Below, one piece after another: positions 28,335 to 39,660 of a DNA stretch of 64,000 bases. A program made the position numbers and the translations under genes. Positions within the stretch are counted from its first letter, which is position 1, and each line of letters begins with the position of its first letter. The stretch is taken from contig NZ_LSIJ01000011.1 in assembly GCF_001556185.1 (NCBI RefSeq), positions 1-64,000 of the forward strand, in the 5' to 3' direction. Source of the stretch: Sphingomonas sp. CCH10-B3. GTDB lineage: Bacteria > Pseudomonadota > Alphaproteobacteria > Sphingomonadales > Sphingomonadaceae. The notes under the pieces were generated by a model. The model saw only the letters and a program-made list of their open reading frames with translations, searched no databases and had not been told where the DNA came from.

Positions 28335-28750
28335 TCCTCGGCCGTCTGAACCATATCGGCGTCGCGACGCCCTCGATCGAAGCGTCGATCGCGCTGTACC
28401 GCGACATCCTCGGCGCGACGAAGATCCACGCGCCGTTCGATCTGCCCGCGCAAGGCGTGAAGGTGTGTTTCGTCGACACCCCCAACACCCAGATCGAGCT
28501 GATCGAGCCGCTTGGCGAGGCGTCGCCCATCCACGGTTTCCTCGCGAAGAACCCGGCGGGTGGGCAGCATCATGTCTGCTACGAAGTCCCCGACATCCAT
28601 GAGGCCAAGGCATGGTTCGAGGCGAAGGGCGCCAAGGTGCTCGGCGAACCGCGCATCGGCGCGCACGGGACGCTGATCTTCTTCGTCCACCCCAAGGACA
28701 TGGGCGGCGTGCTGACCGAGATCATGGAGACGCCCAAGGGCGATCACTGA
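28331..28750 (+). CDS. mce: Methylmalonyl-CoA epimerase
   Basis: The 139-residue protein interconverts (S)- and (R)-methylmalonyl-CoA between the carboxylase and mutase steps. It is a vicinal-oxygen-chelate protein with LNHIGVATPSIEASIALYRD at the start (metal-ligand His8), QIELIEPLGE, GGQHHVCYEV with the second histidine pair, and a terminal VLTEIME carrying the glutamate ligand. Length and order match the family. ATGA overlap with the CdiI-like gene couples it to that gene. Confidence 0.94.
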   Translation: MILGRLNHIGVATPSIEASIALYRDILGATKIHAPFDLPAQGVKVCFVDTPNTQIELIEPLGEASPIHGFLAKNPAGGQHHVCYEVPDIHEAKAWFEAKGAKVLGEPRIGAHGTLIFFVHPKDMGGVLTEIMETPKGDH

Positions 28751-28878
28751 ACGCTGCGGCGCCGTAGCGGCAGCGTCCGATGCGGCATACCCGGTTTTCC
28801 AAATCATGCCTCACGATTGCATTTTCAGGCGTTTTGTCGCATTCTTGGGATCAGAATGACGTCGGGAGAGGGTGTCAA

Positions 28879-29661
28879 ATGACCTATGAAATGATCCGCA
28901 CCGAGCGCGCCGGGGACGTGCTCGTCGTCACGCTCAACCGGCCCGAGCGCTTGAACGCGGCGCCGCCGCAGATGTTCGAGGAAATCGGCCATGTGCTCGA
29001 TCACCTCGACGGCGCGCGCGCGGTGCTGATCACGGGGGAGGGGCGGGCCTTCTGCTCGGGTGCCGATCTCGCTGGGCGGGATCAGAGCCAGGCATCGCCC
29101 GCCGAACGCGCGAAGAATTCGCTGACCAACAGCTACAACCCGACGATGCTCAAGATCGCGCAGGCCAGCGTGCCGATCGTCAGTGCCGTCAACGGCGCGG
29201 CGGCGGGGATCGGGTGCAGCCTCGCGCTCGCCGCCGATTTCTGCATCGCGGGCGAAAGCGGCTATTTCCTGCAGGCGTTCGTCAACATCGGCCTCGTCCC
29301 CGATGGCGGCGCGTCGTGGATGCTCGCGCGGCTGGTGGGCAAGGCGCGCGCGACCGAGATGATGCTGCTCGGCGAGCGCATCTATGGCCCGCGCGCGGCG
29401 GAATGGGGCCTTATCCATAAGTGCGTGCCCGATGTCGTGCTGATGGAAGAAGCGATGGCGCTGGCAACGCGGCTCGCGGCGGGGCCGACGGTGGCGCTGG
29501 GGCTGATGCGGCAGGGCCTGGCCGCCGCGCTCGAAAGCGATTACGCGACCGCGATGGCGGGCGAGGCCGAGCGCCAGTCGATCGCGGGCCAGACCGAGGA
29601 TGCCCGCGAAGGCGCGATCAGCTTCCTCCAGAAGCGCAAGGCCGAGTTCAAGGGCGCCTGA
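28879..29661 (+). CDS. Enoyl-CoA hydratase/isomerase family protein
   Basis: The 260-residue crotonase-fold protein has VVTLNRPERLNAAPPQMFEE, the first oxyanion-hole segment GRAFCSGADLAGRDQ, and the second VNGAAAGIGCSLALAADF. The position after FCSGADL and the GYFLQAFVNIGLVPDGGASW segment resemble PaaG-type 1,2-epoxyphenylacetyl-CoA isomerases more than classic hydratases. A ribosome-binding site (GAGAGGG) precedes the ATG at 28879. Its place between mce and mcm suggests a link to propionyl-CoA-yielding catabolism; the exact substrate is unknown. Confidence 0.85.
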   Translation: MTYEMIRTERAGDVLVVTLNRPERLNAAPPQMFEEIGHVLDHLDGARAVLITGEGRAFCSGADLAGRDQSQASPAERAKNSLTNSYNPTMLKIAQASVPIVSAVNGAAAGIGCSLALAADFCIAGESGYFLQAFVNIGLVPDGGASWMLARLVGKARATEMMLLGERIYGPRAAEWGLIHKCVPDVVLMEEAMALATRLAAGPTVALGLMRQGLAAALESDYATAMAGEAERQSIAGQTEDAREGAISFLQKRKAEFKGA

Positions 29662-29680
29662 CTTCCGCCTTTTCGCATGC

Positions 29681-29756
29681 CGTCATTGCGAGCGCAGCGA
29701 AGCAATCCAGGGGCCGGGCGAGCACTCTGGATCGGCTCGCTGCGCTCGCAATGACG
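29681..29756. repeat. Long palindromic intergenic repeat, copy 1
   Basis: A 76-base element with perfect 20-bp arms, CGTCATTGCGAGCGCAGCGA at 29681-29700 and its complement at 29737-29756, extended by a partly matching AATCCAG/CTGGAT inner stem. A second copy lies at 63273-63349. It sits between the enoyl-CoA hydratase and mutase genes and may act as a transcript stabiliser or terminator. Confidence 0.85.
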
Positions 29757-29793
29757 TTTCAATTTATCTAGAACGCGGTTTAGGAGGCGAGGC

Positions 29794-31940
<2,147 letters not shown>

Positions 31941-31944
<4 letters not shown>

Positions 31945-32288
31945 GCGATGAAGAGACGCCACAGATCGCGCCTGAACCGAACGAGCCCGATCTGCTCGTC
32001 TATGATTTCCTCAAATATCTGACTACACTTGCCATTCTGGTGCTCGGCGGCGTGCTGTCGCTGAATACCGTTGGTCAGGGACTGCCGCGCAATGGTCTGG
32101 TGTTGGTGATGATATTGGTGTCGATGGCCGGTGTTGTCGCCGTCACCGGCGCCGATGCGATCGTTGCCGCGCGGGTAAAATCACGTCCGCTCGGTTGGAT
32201 GGCGCGTTGGTCGCGGGGGCTTGCGCTTGGATTGCTTGGGGCCGGCACGGGCGCCTTTCTCTCAATGTGGACGCAAGCACTCAAATGA
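31941..32288 (+). CDS. Small inner-membrane protein, unknown function
   Basis: The 115-residue protein has an acidic cytoplasmic start ([17 protein letters not shown]) and three predicted membrane segments: [38 protein letters not shown] and [18 protein letters not shown]. It overlaps both the mutase stop (ATGA) and the bioB start (ATGA), so it is tightly built into the operon. I do not recognise a family. Confidence 0.65.
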
Positions 32289-33271
32289 TACGCACTGACT
32301 GGACTCGCGCCGAAATCGCCGCCCTCTTCGATCTCCCCTTCGACGAACTGATGTGGCGCGCGCAGGGCGTGCACCGCGCGCATCACGCAGCGGGCGAAGT
32401 GCAGCTCTGCACGCTCCTCTCGATCAAGACCGGCGGCTGCCCCGAGGATTGCGGCTATTGCTCGCAAAGCGCCTCGGCCGACACCGGGCTGAAGGCCGAG
32501 AAGCTGATGGAAGTGGATGCGGTGCTTGCTGCCGCCGCTGAGGCCAAGGCGAGCGGGTCGCAGCGTTTCTGCATGGGGGCGGCGTGGCGCAACCCCAAGG
32601 ACCGCGATCTCGACGCGGTGGTGCAGATGGTCGAGGGCGTGAAGGCGATGGGGCTGGAGACTTGCATGACGCTCGGCATGCTCGAGCCGCATCAGGCCGA
32701 GCGGTTGGCCGAGGCGGGGCTCGATTACTACAACCACAATATCGACACCTCGCCGGAGAATTACGGCAACATCATCTCGACGCGTACCTTCGAGGATCGG
32801 CTGGAGACGCTCGAGCATGTCCGCGCGGCGGGGATCAACGTGTGCTGCGGCGGGATCGTCGGCATGGGCGAGACGCGCGCCGATCGCGTCGGCTTCGTCC
32901 ACGCGCTGGCGACCTTGCCGCGCCACCCGGAAAGCGTGCCGGTCAACGCGCTGGTGCCGGTGAAGGGGACGGTGCTCGGCAACATGCTCGCCGACACACC
33001 GATGGCGAAGATCGACGATATCGAATTCGTCCGCACGGTCGCCGTCGCGCGGATCACGATGCCGATGAGCATGGTGCGGCTGAGCGCGGGGCGCGAGAGC
33101 ATGTCGGAGGCAACGCAGGCCTTGTGCTTCATGGCGGGGGCGAATTCGATCTTCACCGGCGACAAGCTGCTGACGACGGGCAATCGCGGCGACAGCGCGG
33201 ATGGGGCGATGTTTGAGCGGCTCGGGCTGCGGCCGATGGTGGGGGAAGAGCCGATGCGGGTGGTGGCGTGA
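32285..33271 (+). CDS. bioB: Biotin synthase
   Basis: BioB is a radical-SAM enzyme that inserts sulfur into dethiobiotin to make biotin. The 328-residue protein carries the 4Fe-4S motif CPEDCGYC (Cys52, Cys56, Cys59), then [29 protein letters not shown] and the NALVPVKGT segment with the second-cluster ligands further on. No other bio genes are nearby. Its placement between methylmalonyl-CoA mutase and pccA makes sense because PccA needs biotin. Start at ATG 32285, overlapping the upstream stop. Confidence 0.95.
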   Translation: MIRTDWTRAEIAALFDLPFDELMWRAQGVHRAHHAAGEVQLCTLLSIKTGGCPEDCGYCSQSASADTGLKAEKLMEVDAVLAAAAEAKASGSQRFCMGAAWRNPKDRDLDAVVQMVEGVKAMGLETCMTLGMLEPHQAERLAEAGLDYYNHNIDTSPENYGNIISTRTFEDRLETLEHVRAAGINVCCGGIVGMGETRADRVGFVHALATLPRHPESVPVNALVPVKGTVLGNMLADTPMAKIDDIEFVRTVAVARITMPMSMVRLSAGRESMSEATQALCFMAGANSIFTGDKLLTTGNRGDSADGAMFERLGLRPMVGEEPMRVVA

Positions 33272-33274
33272 ATG

Positions 33275-33303
33275 TTGGTCGCTTTGGCCCTTTCTGCTAT
33301 GGT
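33275..33303 (+). promoter_or_regulatory. Possible vapBC promoter
   Basis: TTGGTC (33275-33280) and TATGGT (33298-33303) with a 17-base spacer lie 28 bases upstream of the vapB start. The -35 match is weak. Confidence 0.3.
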
Positions 33304-33330
33304 AGCGGCGCTTGGTAGAAAGATAGTCCG

Positions 33331-33582
33331 ATGGGCGCGCAGATGAATATCAAGAGCGACGAAGCCCATGCGCTGGCGACCGAAATTGCGGGCCGCACGG
33401 GCGAGACGCTGACGCAAGTGGTGCTGGAGGCATTGCGGGCGCGGCAGCGCGAGCTGACGAAGGACGAACGATTCGAGCAGGCCATGGCCATCTGCAGGGA
33501 TGCCCAGTCGCGCATGACCCCCGAATTTCTGGCACTTAACCATGACGCGCTGCTCTACGACGAGTTTGGCCTGCCGAAATGA
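33331..33582 (+). CDS. vapB: VapB-type antitoxin
   Basis: The 83-residue protein matches the VapB/Rv0623-like antitoxin group: an N-terminal MNIKSDEAHALATEIAGRTGET DNA-binding region and the following VVLEALRARQREL helix, then a C-terminal tail ending LLYDEFGLPK that binds the toxin. ATG 33331 or 33343 may be the start; the latter matches the usual family N-terminus. Its stop overlaps the vapC start by four bases. VapB normally represses its own operon and holds VapC inactive. Confidence 0.82.
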   Translation: MGAQMNIKSDEAHALATEIAGRTGETLTQVVLEALRARQRELTKDERFEQAMAICRDAQSRMTPEFLALNHDALLYDEFGLPK

Positions 33583-33971
33583 TTGTCGACAGTTCAGCAG
33601 TCGTCGCGATGCTCAAGATTCAGCCGGAGGCGACAGCTTTTCTGGAGGCGATCGTCAACGCGTCGACCGCTGTCATGTCCGCCGGCGGCTATCTGGAGAC
33701 GGGCATTGTGATCGACGGCATGCGCGACCCTGCGCTGAGCGCCGACGTGGATCGCTTGCTGGACGAGCTTTGGATCGAGATCGCGCCGGTGACAGAAGCC
33801 CAGGCGCGCATTGCCCGGCAGGCCTATCGCGACTTCGGCAAGGGCAGCGGGCACAAGGCGCAGCTCAACTATGGCGACTGCTTCGCCTATGCGCTGGCGA
33901 TGGAGCGTGGCGAGCCTTTGCTGTTCAAGGGCGAGGATTTTGTGCACGCGGGCGTCGCGAGGGCGGGGTGA
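33579..33971 (+). CDS. vapC: VapC-type PIN-domain ribonuclease toxin
   Basis: The 130-residue PIN domain has the acidic active-site residues in place: Asp4 in MIVDSSA, Glu40 in GGYLETG, and Asp100 in LNYGDCFAYALA, followed by LLFKGEDF. VapC toxins cleave tRNA or rRNA when the antitoxin is degraded. Gene order and the ATGA overlap with vapB are typical. The module is inserted between bioB and a low-GC lipoprotein gene, inside the propionate cluster. Confidence 0.87.
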   Translation: MIVDSSAVVAMLKIQPEATAFLEAIVNASTAVMSAGGYLETGIVIDGMRDPALSADVDRLLDELWIEIAPVTEAQARIARQAYRDFGKGSGHKAQLNYGDCFAYALAMERGEPLLFKGEDFVHAGVARAG

Positions 33972-34044
33972 TCAGCAACTCGTCGCATTTGCTGCCAGCA
34001 CGCCGCGGGTGCTCAGCCTACTATGGTGCCGGGGGACTTTGAAG

Positions 34045-34695
34045 ATGGGCGCTAAGCTAGCTCTTTTTTTGGCAGCCGGATTCCCGCTGGCGGCTTGCAG
34101 CCCCGCTTCGATAAAAACAGAAAAACTCCTCACCGCTCATTTGGAGATCGAAACACCGAACGGAATGAGCCGAGGTCTGGCATATGCTCGTTTGACAGAA
34201 GTTACGACACCACCGCCAAAGTGGTGTTCTTCGCTTCCTGGCTGCGGCGGCAGCTACAAATACTCAATTGAAGTGCAACCGGCAAAACTTTGGCTTGCCG
34301 ACGAGAGCGTTATATACATGTTGAATGTCGGCCCGGGTGCATCCGACTGGTTCAAAAAAAATTCTGAATTTTTCTTGAGCGCAGGTGAAATCAAAAACGA
34401 AATATACAATCAACGCGCGAGTGTGAAAAAGAACGGTCTAGTGCTGCCCCCTAGACTGAAATTGCCTTATTTTATATGGGTAAATAATTACAATCCAAGA
34501 ATAATAGATCCGTTGAATGTCGAGAAAGATCTAGGTCCAGGATTTTATTTAAGAACGTTTACATTGTCGAGCTACAGTTTGGAACCTCGCACAAAACCAT
34601 TTATTGAAGAGCCAATGCAAGCCTGTTGGCTCAGCCGACGATTTGGGGCTAGCGCGCCACCTGAGATTAAATGTGACGGAGGTAATTCACGGTAA
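34045..34695 (+). CDS. Low-GC lipoprotein of unknown function
   Basis: The 216-residue protein has a lipoprotein signal (MGAKLALFLAAGFPLAAC, lipidation at Cys18). The mature part includes a CSSLPGCGGSYKYSIEV segment with a likely disulfide, a stretch of beta-like residues and LPYFIWVNNYNPRI. The DNA from about 34080 to 34690 is clearly AT-richer than the rest of the window, with AAA, ATA and TTT codons rare elsewhere, suggesting recent transfer. Its stop overlaps the pccA ATG by one base (TAATG), so it may be co-translated with pccA. I do not recognise a family. Confidence 0.7.
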   Translation: MGAKLALFLAAGFPLAACSPASIKTEKLLTAHLEIETPNGMSRGLAYARLTEVTTPPPKWCSSLPGCGGSYKYSIEVQPAKLWLADESVIYMLNVGPGASDWFKKNSEFFLSAGEIKNEIYNQRASVKKNGLVLPPRLKLPYFIWVNNYNPRIIDPLNVEKDLGPGFYLRTFTLSSYSLEPRTKPFIEEPMQACWLSRRFGASAPPEIKCDGGNSR

Positions 34696-36746
34696 TGCTC
34701 AAGAAAATCCTCGTCGCCAATCGCGGTGAAATCGCCTGCCGCGTGTTCCGCACGGCCAAGCGGATGGGCTTGCAGACTGTCGCGGTCTATTCCGATGCCG
34801 ATGCGCGTTCGCCGCATGTGCTGATGGCCGATCAGGCCGTGCGGCTTGGGCCTGCGCCTGCGAGCGAAAGCTATCTCAAGGCCGAGCTGATCCTGCTCGC
34901 CGCGCGCGAAACCGGGGCCGACTGCATCCACCCCGGCTATGGCTTCCTGTCCGAGCGCGAGAGTTTCGCGCGGGCGTGCACCGAGGCTGGCATCGCTTTT
35001 GTCGGCCCGCCGCCGAATGCCATTGCCGCAATGGGTGATAAGATCGAATCGAAGAAGCTCGCCAAAGCGGCAGGGGTCAATGTCGTCCCCGGCTTCCTCG
35101 GCGAGATCGCCGATACCGATGAAGCGGTGAAGATCGCCAAGGACATCGGCTTTCCCGTGATGATGAAAGCCTCGGCCGGCGGCGGCGGCAAGGGGATGCG
35201 GCTCGCGTACTCCGAGCAAGACGTCCGCGAAGGTTTCGAGGCGACCAAGCGCGAAGGGCTGGCGTCGTTCGGCGACGACCGCGTGTTCATCGAGAAATTC
35301 ATCGAAAGCCCGCGCCACATCGAAATCCAGCTGCTCGGCGACCAGCATGGCAACATCGTCTACCTCAACGAGCGCGAATGCTCGATCCAGCGCCGTCACC
35401 AGAAGGTCGTCGAGGAAGCGCCTTCGCCCTTCGTCACGCCGAAGATGCGGCAAGCAATGGGCGAACAGGCCGTCGCGCTGGCCCGCGCGGTCGGTTATTA
35501 CAGCGCGGGCACGGTCGAGCTGATCGTGTCGGGCGCCGACACCACCGGCGAGAGCTTCTACTTCCTCGAAATGAACACCCGGCTGCAGGTCGAGCATCCG
35601 GTGACCGAAGCGATCACCGGCATCGATCTGGTCGAGCAGATGATCCGCGTCGCAGCGGGGGAGGCGCTGCCGTTTACTCAGACCGACATCGGCATCAACG
35701 GCTGGGCGATCGAGAACCGCGTCTATGCCGAAGATCCGTATCGGGGTTTCCTGCCGAGCATCGGGCGGCTGGTGCGGTACAATCCGCCCGAGTCCATCGG
35801 TACGCCTTATTGGAGCCCCTCCCCTTCAGGGGAGGGGCTTGAGAGCTACACCCGCGTCGACGACGGCGTGATGGAAGGCGGCGAGGTCAGCATCTTCTAC
35901 GATCCGATGATCGCCAAGCTGATCACTTGGGCACCGACCCGGATCGGCGCGATCGACCAGCAGATCGCCGCGCTCGACGCTTTCGAGATCAGCGGGCCAG
36001 GCCACAACATCGATTTCCTGTCGGCGATCATGCAGCACCCGCGCTTCCGCAGCGGTGCCATCACCACCGGCTTCATCGCCGAGGAGTATCCCGAAGGCTT
36101 CCACGGCGCACCCGCCTCGCCCGAACTCACGCGCACGCTTGCGGCCGTCGCGGCTTTCGTCGCCACGGCAGAGGCGGATCGCGCGCGCCGGGTCGATGGC
36201 CAGCTTGGCCAGCGGCTGCTGCCGCCCGCCGACTGGGTGGTGCGAATCGGCGGCGCCGATCACGACGTCGAACTCGCCGAAGACGAGATCAGCGTCGACG
36301 GCGAGCTGCTCGACCTTGAAATCGCCTACACTCCGGGCGACCGGATGATCGAAGCGACGCTGTACGACAGCGGGGACGAGGAAGTCGTTGCCGACCAGCT
36401 GATCGTGCGGCTTGCCAAGGCGCCCTCCGGCTATGTTCTCACCACCCGCGGCGCCAGCCACCGCGCGCGCGTGCTGCCGGCCCACGCCGCCCCGTTCGCG
36501 CAGCATCTGATCGAAAAAGTGCCGCCCGATCTGTCGCGGTTCCTGCTCTGCCCGATGCCAGGGCTGTTGATGCGGCTCGATGTCGGCGAAGGGGACAAGG
36601 TCGAAATCGGCCAGCCGCTGGCAGTGGTCGAGGCAATGAAGATGGAAAACATCCTGCGCGCCGAAAAAGCCGGCACGGTCAAATCGGTGAAGGCACAGCC
36701 CGGCGACAGCCTGGCGGTCGATGCGGTCATCCTCGAAATCGACTGA
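34695..36746 (+). CDS. pccA: Propionyl-CoA carboxylase alpha subunit (biotin carboxylase + BCCP)
   Basis: The 683-residue protein has an N-terminal biotin carboxylase module (LIANRGEIACRVFRT-like start, MMKASAGGGGKGMR ATP-grasp loop, EKFIESPRHIEIQLLGD, NTRLQVEHPVTE) and a C-terminal biotinyl domain with VEAMKMEN, where Lys649 is biotinylated. It supplies carboxybiotin to PccB. Residues about 368-386 (GTPYWSPSPSGEGLESY) interrupt the usual VRYNPP...TRVDDGV junction and are encoded by a palindromic repeat (35814-35839). GGAGG sits 12 bases upstream of the ATG. It lies 6.7 kb downstream of pccB. Confidence 0.93.
   Translation: MLKKILVANRGEIACRVFRTAKRMGLQTVAVYSDADARSPHVLMADQAVRLGPAPASESYLKAELILLAARETGADCIHPGYGFLSERESFARACTEAGIAFVGPPPNAIAAMGDKIESKKLAKAAGVNVVPGFLGEIADTDEAVKIAKDIGFPVMMKASAGGGGKGMRLAYSEQDVREGFEATKREGLASFGDDRVFIEKFIESPRHIEIQLLGDQHGNIVYLNERECSIQRRHQKVVEEAPSPFVTPKMRQAMGEQAVALARAVGYYSAGTVELIVSGADTTGESFYFLEMNTRLQVEHPVTEAITGIDLVEQMIRVAAGEALPFTQTDIGINGWAIENRVYAEDPYRGFLPSIGRLVRYNPPESIGTPYWSPSPSGEGLESYTRVDDGVMEGGEVSIFYDPMIAKLITWAPTRIGAIDQQIAALDAFEISGPGHNIDFLSAIMQHPRFRSGAITTGFIAEEYPEGFHGAPASPELTRTLAAVAAFVATAEADRARRVDGQLGQRLLPPADWVVRIGGADHDVELAEDEISVDGELLDLEIAYTPGDRMIEATLYDSGDEEVVADQLIVRLAKAPSGYVLTTRGASHRARVLPAHAAPFAQHLIEKVPPDLSRFLLCPMPGLLMRLDVGEGDKVEIGQPLAVVEAMKMENILRAEKAGTVKSVKAQPGDSLAVDAVILEID
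35814..35839. repeat. Palindromic element inside the pccA reading frame
   Basis: Two 11-bp perfect arms (AGCCCCTCCCC and GGGGAGGGGCT) surround a TTCA loop. The core CCCCTCCCC-N4-GGGGAGGGG is the same as the intergenic palindrome at 4649-4670. It is translated in frame as SPSPSGEGL within PccA. Confidence 0.85.
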
Positions 36747-36828
36747 AGGGGTGCAGTCGTCATTATTGTGATGATGCAACAACAAACCCCATAGACGCCC
36801 CCCGCGCGGCGCGGCATTATATTGCGCT

Positions 36829-38304
36829 ATGTTGCGTCCGTCCCGATTGGCAGTTTCCGGTACCGCCCTGCTGCTCGCATCCTGCGCCGTCGGGCCGAAT
36901 TATCGACCGCCGGCGGGGGCTGCGCTTGGCGTGCCCGGCGGCTATGCCACGCCCGCCCCCCAAGAAGCGGTGCCCGATCTCCAGCGTTGGTGGGTCAATT
37001 TCAACGATCCGCAACTCGATGCGATCGTCGATCTGGCGCTGAAGCAGAATCTGGACATTGCGCAGGCGGTGTCGCGGCTGCGACAGGCGCGCGAATCGCT
37101 GATCCAGTCGCGCGCGTCGCTGTTCCCGTCGGTGAACGCGAGCGCCGGTTATTCGCGCAACATCAACATCCGCGGGCGCACTTTCGGCCAGATCACCAAT
37201 GCCGGCATCGTCAACGAGAATTATTCGCTGTCGGGCGACGTGTCCTACACGGCCGACATCTTCGGCGGCGTGCGGCGCGGGGTGGAAGCGGGTCGCGCCA
37301 GCTACGAAGCCAGCGGCTATAACCTTGCGCAGGTGCAGGCAACGATCGCGTCCGAAGTCGCGCGCAACTATATCCTCGCGCGCGCGGCCCAAGCGGGCGT
37401 CGCGATTGCGCGCAGCAGCCTTGCGATCCAGCAGGACAATCTGGAAATCGCAGGCTTTCGCGTGCAGGCGGGGTTGGTGTCGTCACTCGACGCCGAACAA
37501 GCGCGCGCACAGCGAGCGCAGACGGCGGCCAATGTGCCCAGCCTCGAACAGCAATATGAGCAGGCGACCAATCGGTTGGGCGTGCTGACGGGCCAAGCGC
37601 CGGGCGCACTGAAGGCGCAGCTCGCGGCAACCGTGCCGATCCCGCAGGGGCCGGGCGCGGTGCCGGTCGGGCTGCCCGCCGATGTGATCCGGTTGCGCCC
37701 CGACGTCCGCGCGGCCGAGCGCAATCTGGCGGCGGCGACCGCGCAAATCGGTGTCGCCAAGGCCAATCTGCTGCCTCAGCTCAACCTGTCGGGCAGCATC
37801 AACACCAACGCGTCGTCGATCAACGCGCTGACCGACATCATCACTGGTCGCGTGTTCGGCCAGATTGCGCAGACGATCTTCGATGCCGGACGCGGGCGGT
37901 CGGTGGTCCGCGCCCGCCGCGCACAGGCAGAGGAAGCCTTTGCCGCGTACAAGGCGAGCGTGCTCGGCGCGCTGGAGGATGTCGAAAATGCGCTGACTGC
38001 GCTGGCGACCGCGCAGGCGCGCCAGCGCGAGCTTGAAGTCGCGGCCGATGCCTCAAGCAATGCGGCGCTTCTCGCGCGCAGCCAGTATCGCGCCGGGCTG
38101 ACCGACATCACCACGCTCAACAACACCGAAGCGTCGCTGCTGTCGGCGCAAAGCGGCCTCAACACCGCGCGGTCGGATCAGGCGCAGGCGCTGGTGCAGC
38201 TTTACCTCGCGCTCGGCGGCGGCTGGAATGCCAGCGCCCCGCCGCCGACCGCAGAACCCTTGAAGGCGGGGGACGGCCAGCCCGCGCCCCGCGCGACACC
38301 TTAG
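36829..38304 (+). CDS. Outer-membrane efflux lipoprotein, NodT/TolC family
   Basis: The 491-residue protein is the outer-membrane channel of a tripartite efflux pump. It has a lipoprotein signal (SGTALLLASC, lipidation near Cys20), the family start VGPNYRPP, and two repeats of the outer-membrane efflux domain with LKQNLDIAQAVSRLRQARE and GLPADVIRLRPDVRAAERNL. TATATT ends five bases before the ATG, so transcription could start at or close to the start codon. Only eight bases separate it from the adaptor gene. It makes a complete pump with the next three genes. Confidence 0.92.
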   Translation: MLRPSRLAVSGTALLLASCAVGPNYRPPAGAALGVPGGYATPAPQEAVPDLQRWWVNFNDPQLDAIVDLALKQNLDIAQAVSRLRQARESLIQSRASLFPSVNASAGYSRNINIRGRTFGQITNAGIVNENYSLSGDVSYTADIFGGVRRGVEAGRASYEASGYNLAQVQATIASEVARNYILARAAQAGVAIARSSLAIQQDNLEIAGFRVQAGLVSSLDAEQARAQRAQTAANVPSLEQQYEQATNRLGVLTGQAPGALKAQLAATVPIPQGPGAVPVGLPADVIRLRPDVRAAERNLAAATAQIGVAKANLLPQLNLSGSINTNASSINALTDIITGRVFGQIAQTIFDAGRGRSVVRARRAQAEEAFAAYKASVLGALEDVENALTALATAQARQRELEVAADASSNAALLARSQYRAGLTDITTLNNTEASLLSAQSGLNTARSDQAQALVQLYLALGGGWNASAPPPTAEPLKAGDGQPAPRATP

Positions 38305-38312
38305 GACCATCG

Positions 38313-39660
38313 ATGGCAGACGCACCCGCATCCGATCTCAACGATTTCCTTGGCGTCCGACCGGTGCCTGCGTGGCGCCGCTGGGGTAAATGGGTTCTGA
38401 TCGCGATCGGCGTGGTGCTGCTGATCCTGCTCGTGCTCAGTTTCTTCAGACCCGCCGCCAAGGCGAGCTACGCGACCGATGTCGTGCAGAAGGGCACGCT
38501 GACGGTAACCGTGTCCGCAACCGGCAAGCTGGCGCCGACCAATCAGGTCGATGTCGGTTCGGAAGTGTCGGGGCTGGTGTCGAAAGTGCTGGTCGACGTC
38601 AATGATCGAGTTGTGAAAGGGCAACCGATCGCGCTGATCGATCCATCGCGCTTCCAGGATTCGGTCAACCAAAGCCGCGCACAGCTGGCGTCGAACCAGG
38701 CCGCCGTTGCGCAGGCACAGGCAACGCTGGCGCAATCGAGCGCGCAGCTCAAGCGGCTGGAAGAAGTCAATCGCTTGTCGGGCGGGCGCGTGCCGGCCAA
38801 GACCGAAATGGAACAGGCAATCGCCGATCGCGACCGCGCGGTCGCCAATCTGCGCGCGGCGCAGGCCAATGTTGCGGCCGCGCGTGCGACCTTGTCGTCG
38901 AACGAGTATAATTATGTCCGCGCGGTGATCCGCTCGCCCGTTAACGGCGTCATCCTCGCGCGGCAGGTCGAGCCGGGGCAGACGGTTGCCGCCTCGTTCA
39001 ACACGCCGACCCTGTTCGTGATCGCCGAAGACCTGACGCGGATGAAGCTCGAAGTCGCGATCGACGAAGCCGATGTCGGCGAAGTGCGCGAAGGCCAGAA
39101 AGCGACCTTCACGGTCGATGCTTTCCCCGGCCAGACTTTCCCGGCGACGATCACGCGCGTCGACCTCGGCTCCAACCTGTCGGCGCAGTCGTCAACGACG
39201 ACGACCACGACGACGACCAATCAGGTCGTCAGCTATTCGGCGACGCTGTCAGTCGCCAATCCCGACATTCAGCTGCGCCCGGGCATGACGGCAACGGCGG
39301 AAATCACGACGACGCAGAAGACCAATGTCCTGCTCGTCCCCAACGGCGCGCTGCGCTTCCGCCCGACGACGCCCGCGGCTGGGTCGCAGGGTGGCGTCGC
39401 CAGCGTGTTCGGCCCGCCGCGCCTCAATCGCGGGGGGCCGCGCACCGCCAATGCCGGTCGCGGCGCCACTCAGACGCTCTACGTCCTCGACGCCGATGGC
39501 AACATCAAGCCTGTCGAAGTGCGCACCGGTGACACCAATGGCACGCTGACGGAGGTGACCGGCGGTGAACTGAAGCCGGGGCAGAAGGTCGTGACCGGCG
39601 AGCTGTCGGCAGCAGCCGCTGCCAAGGCCGCAAGACCCGGCGTGACCGTTGGAGTGAGCC

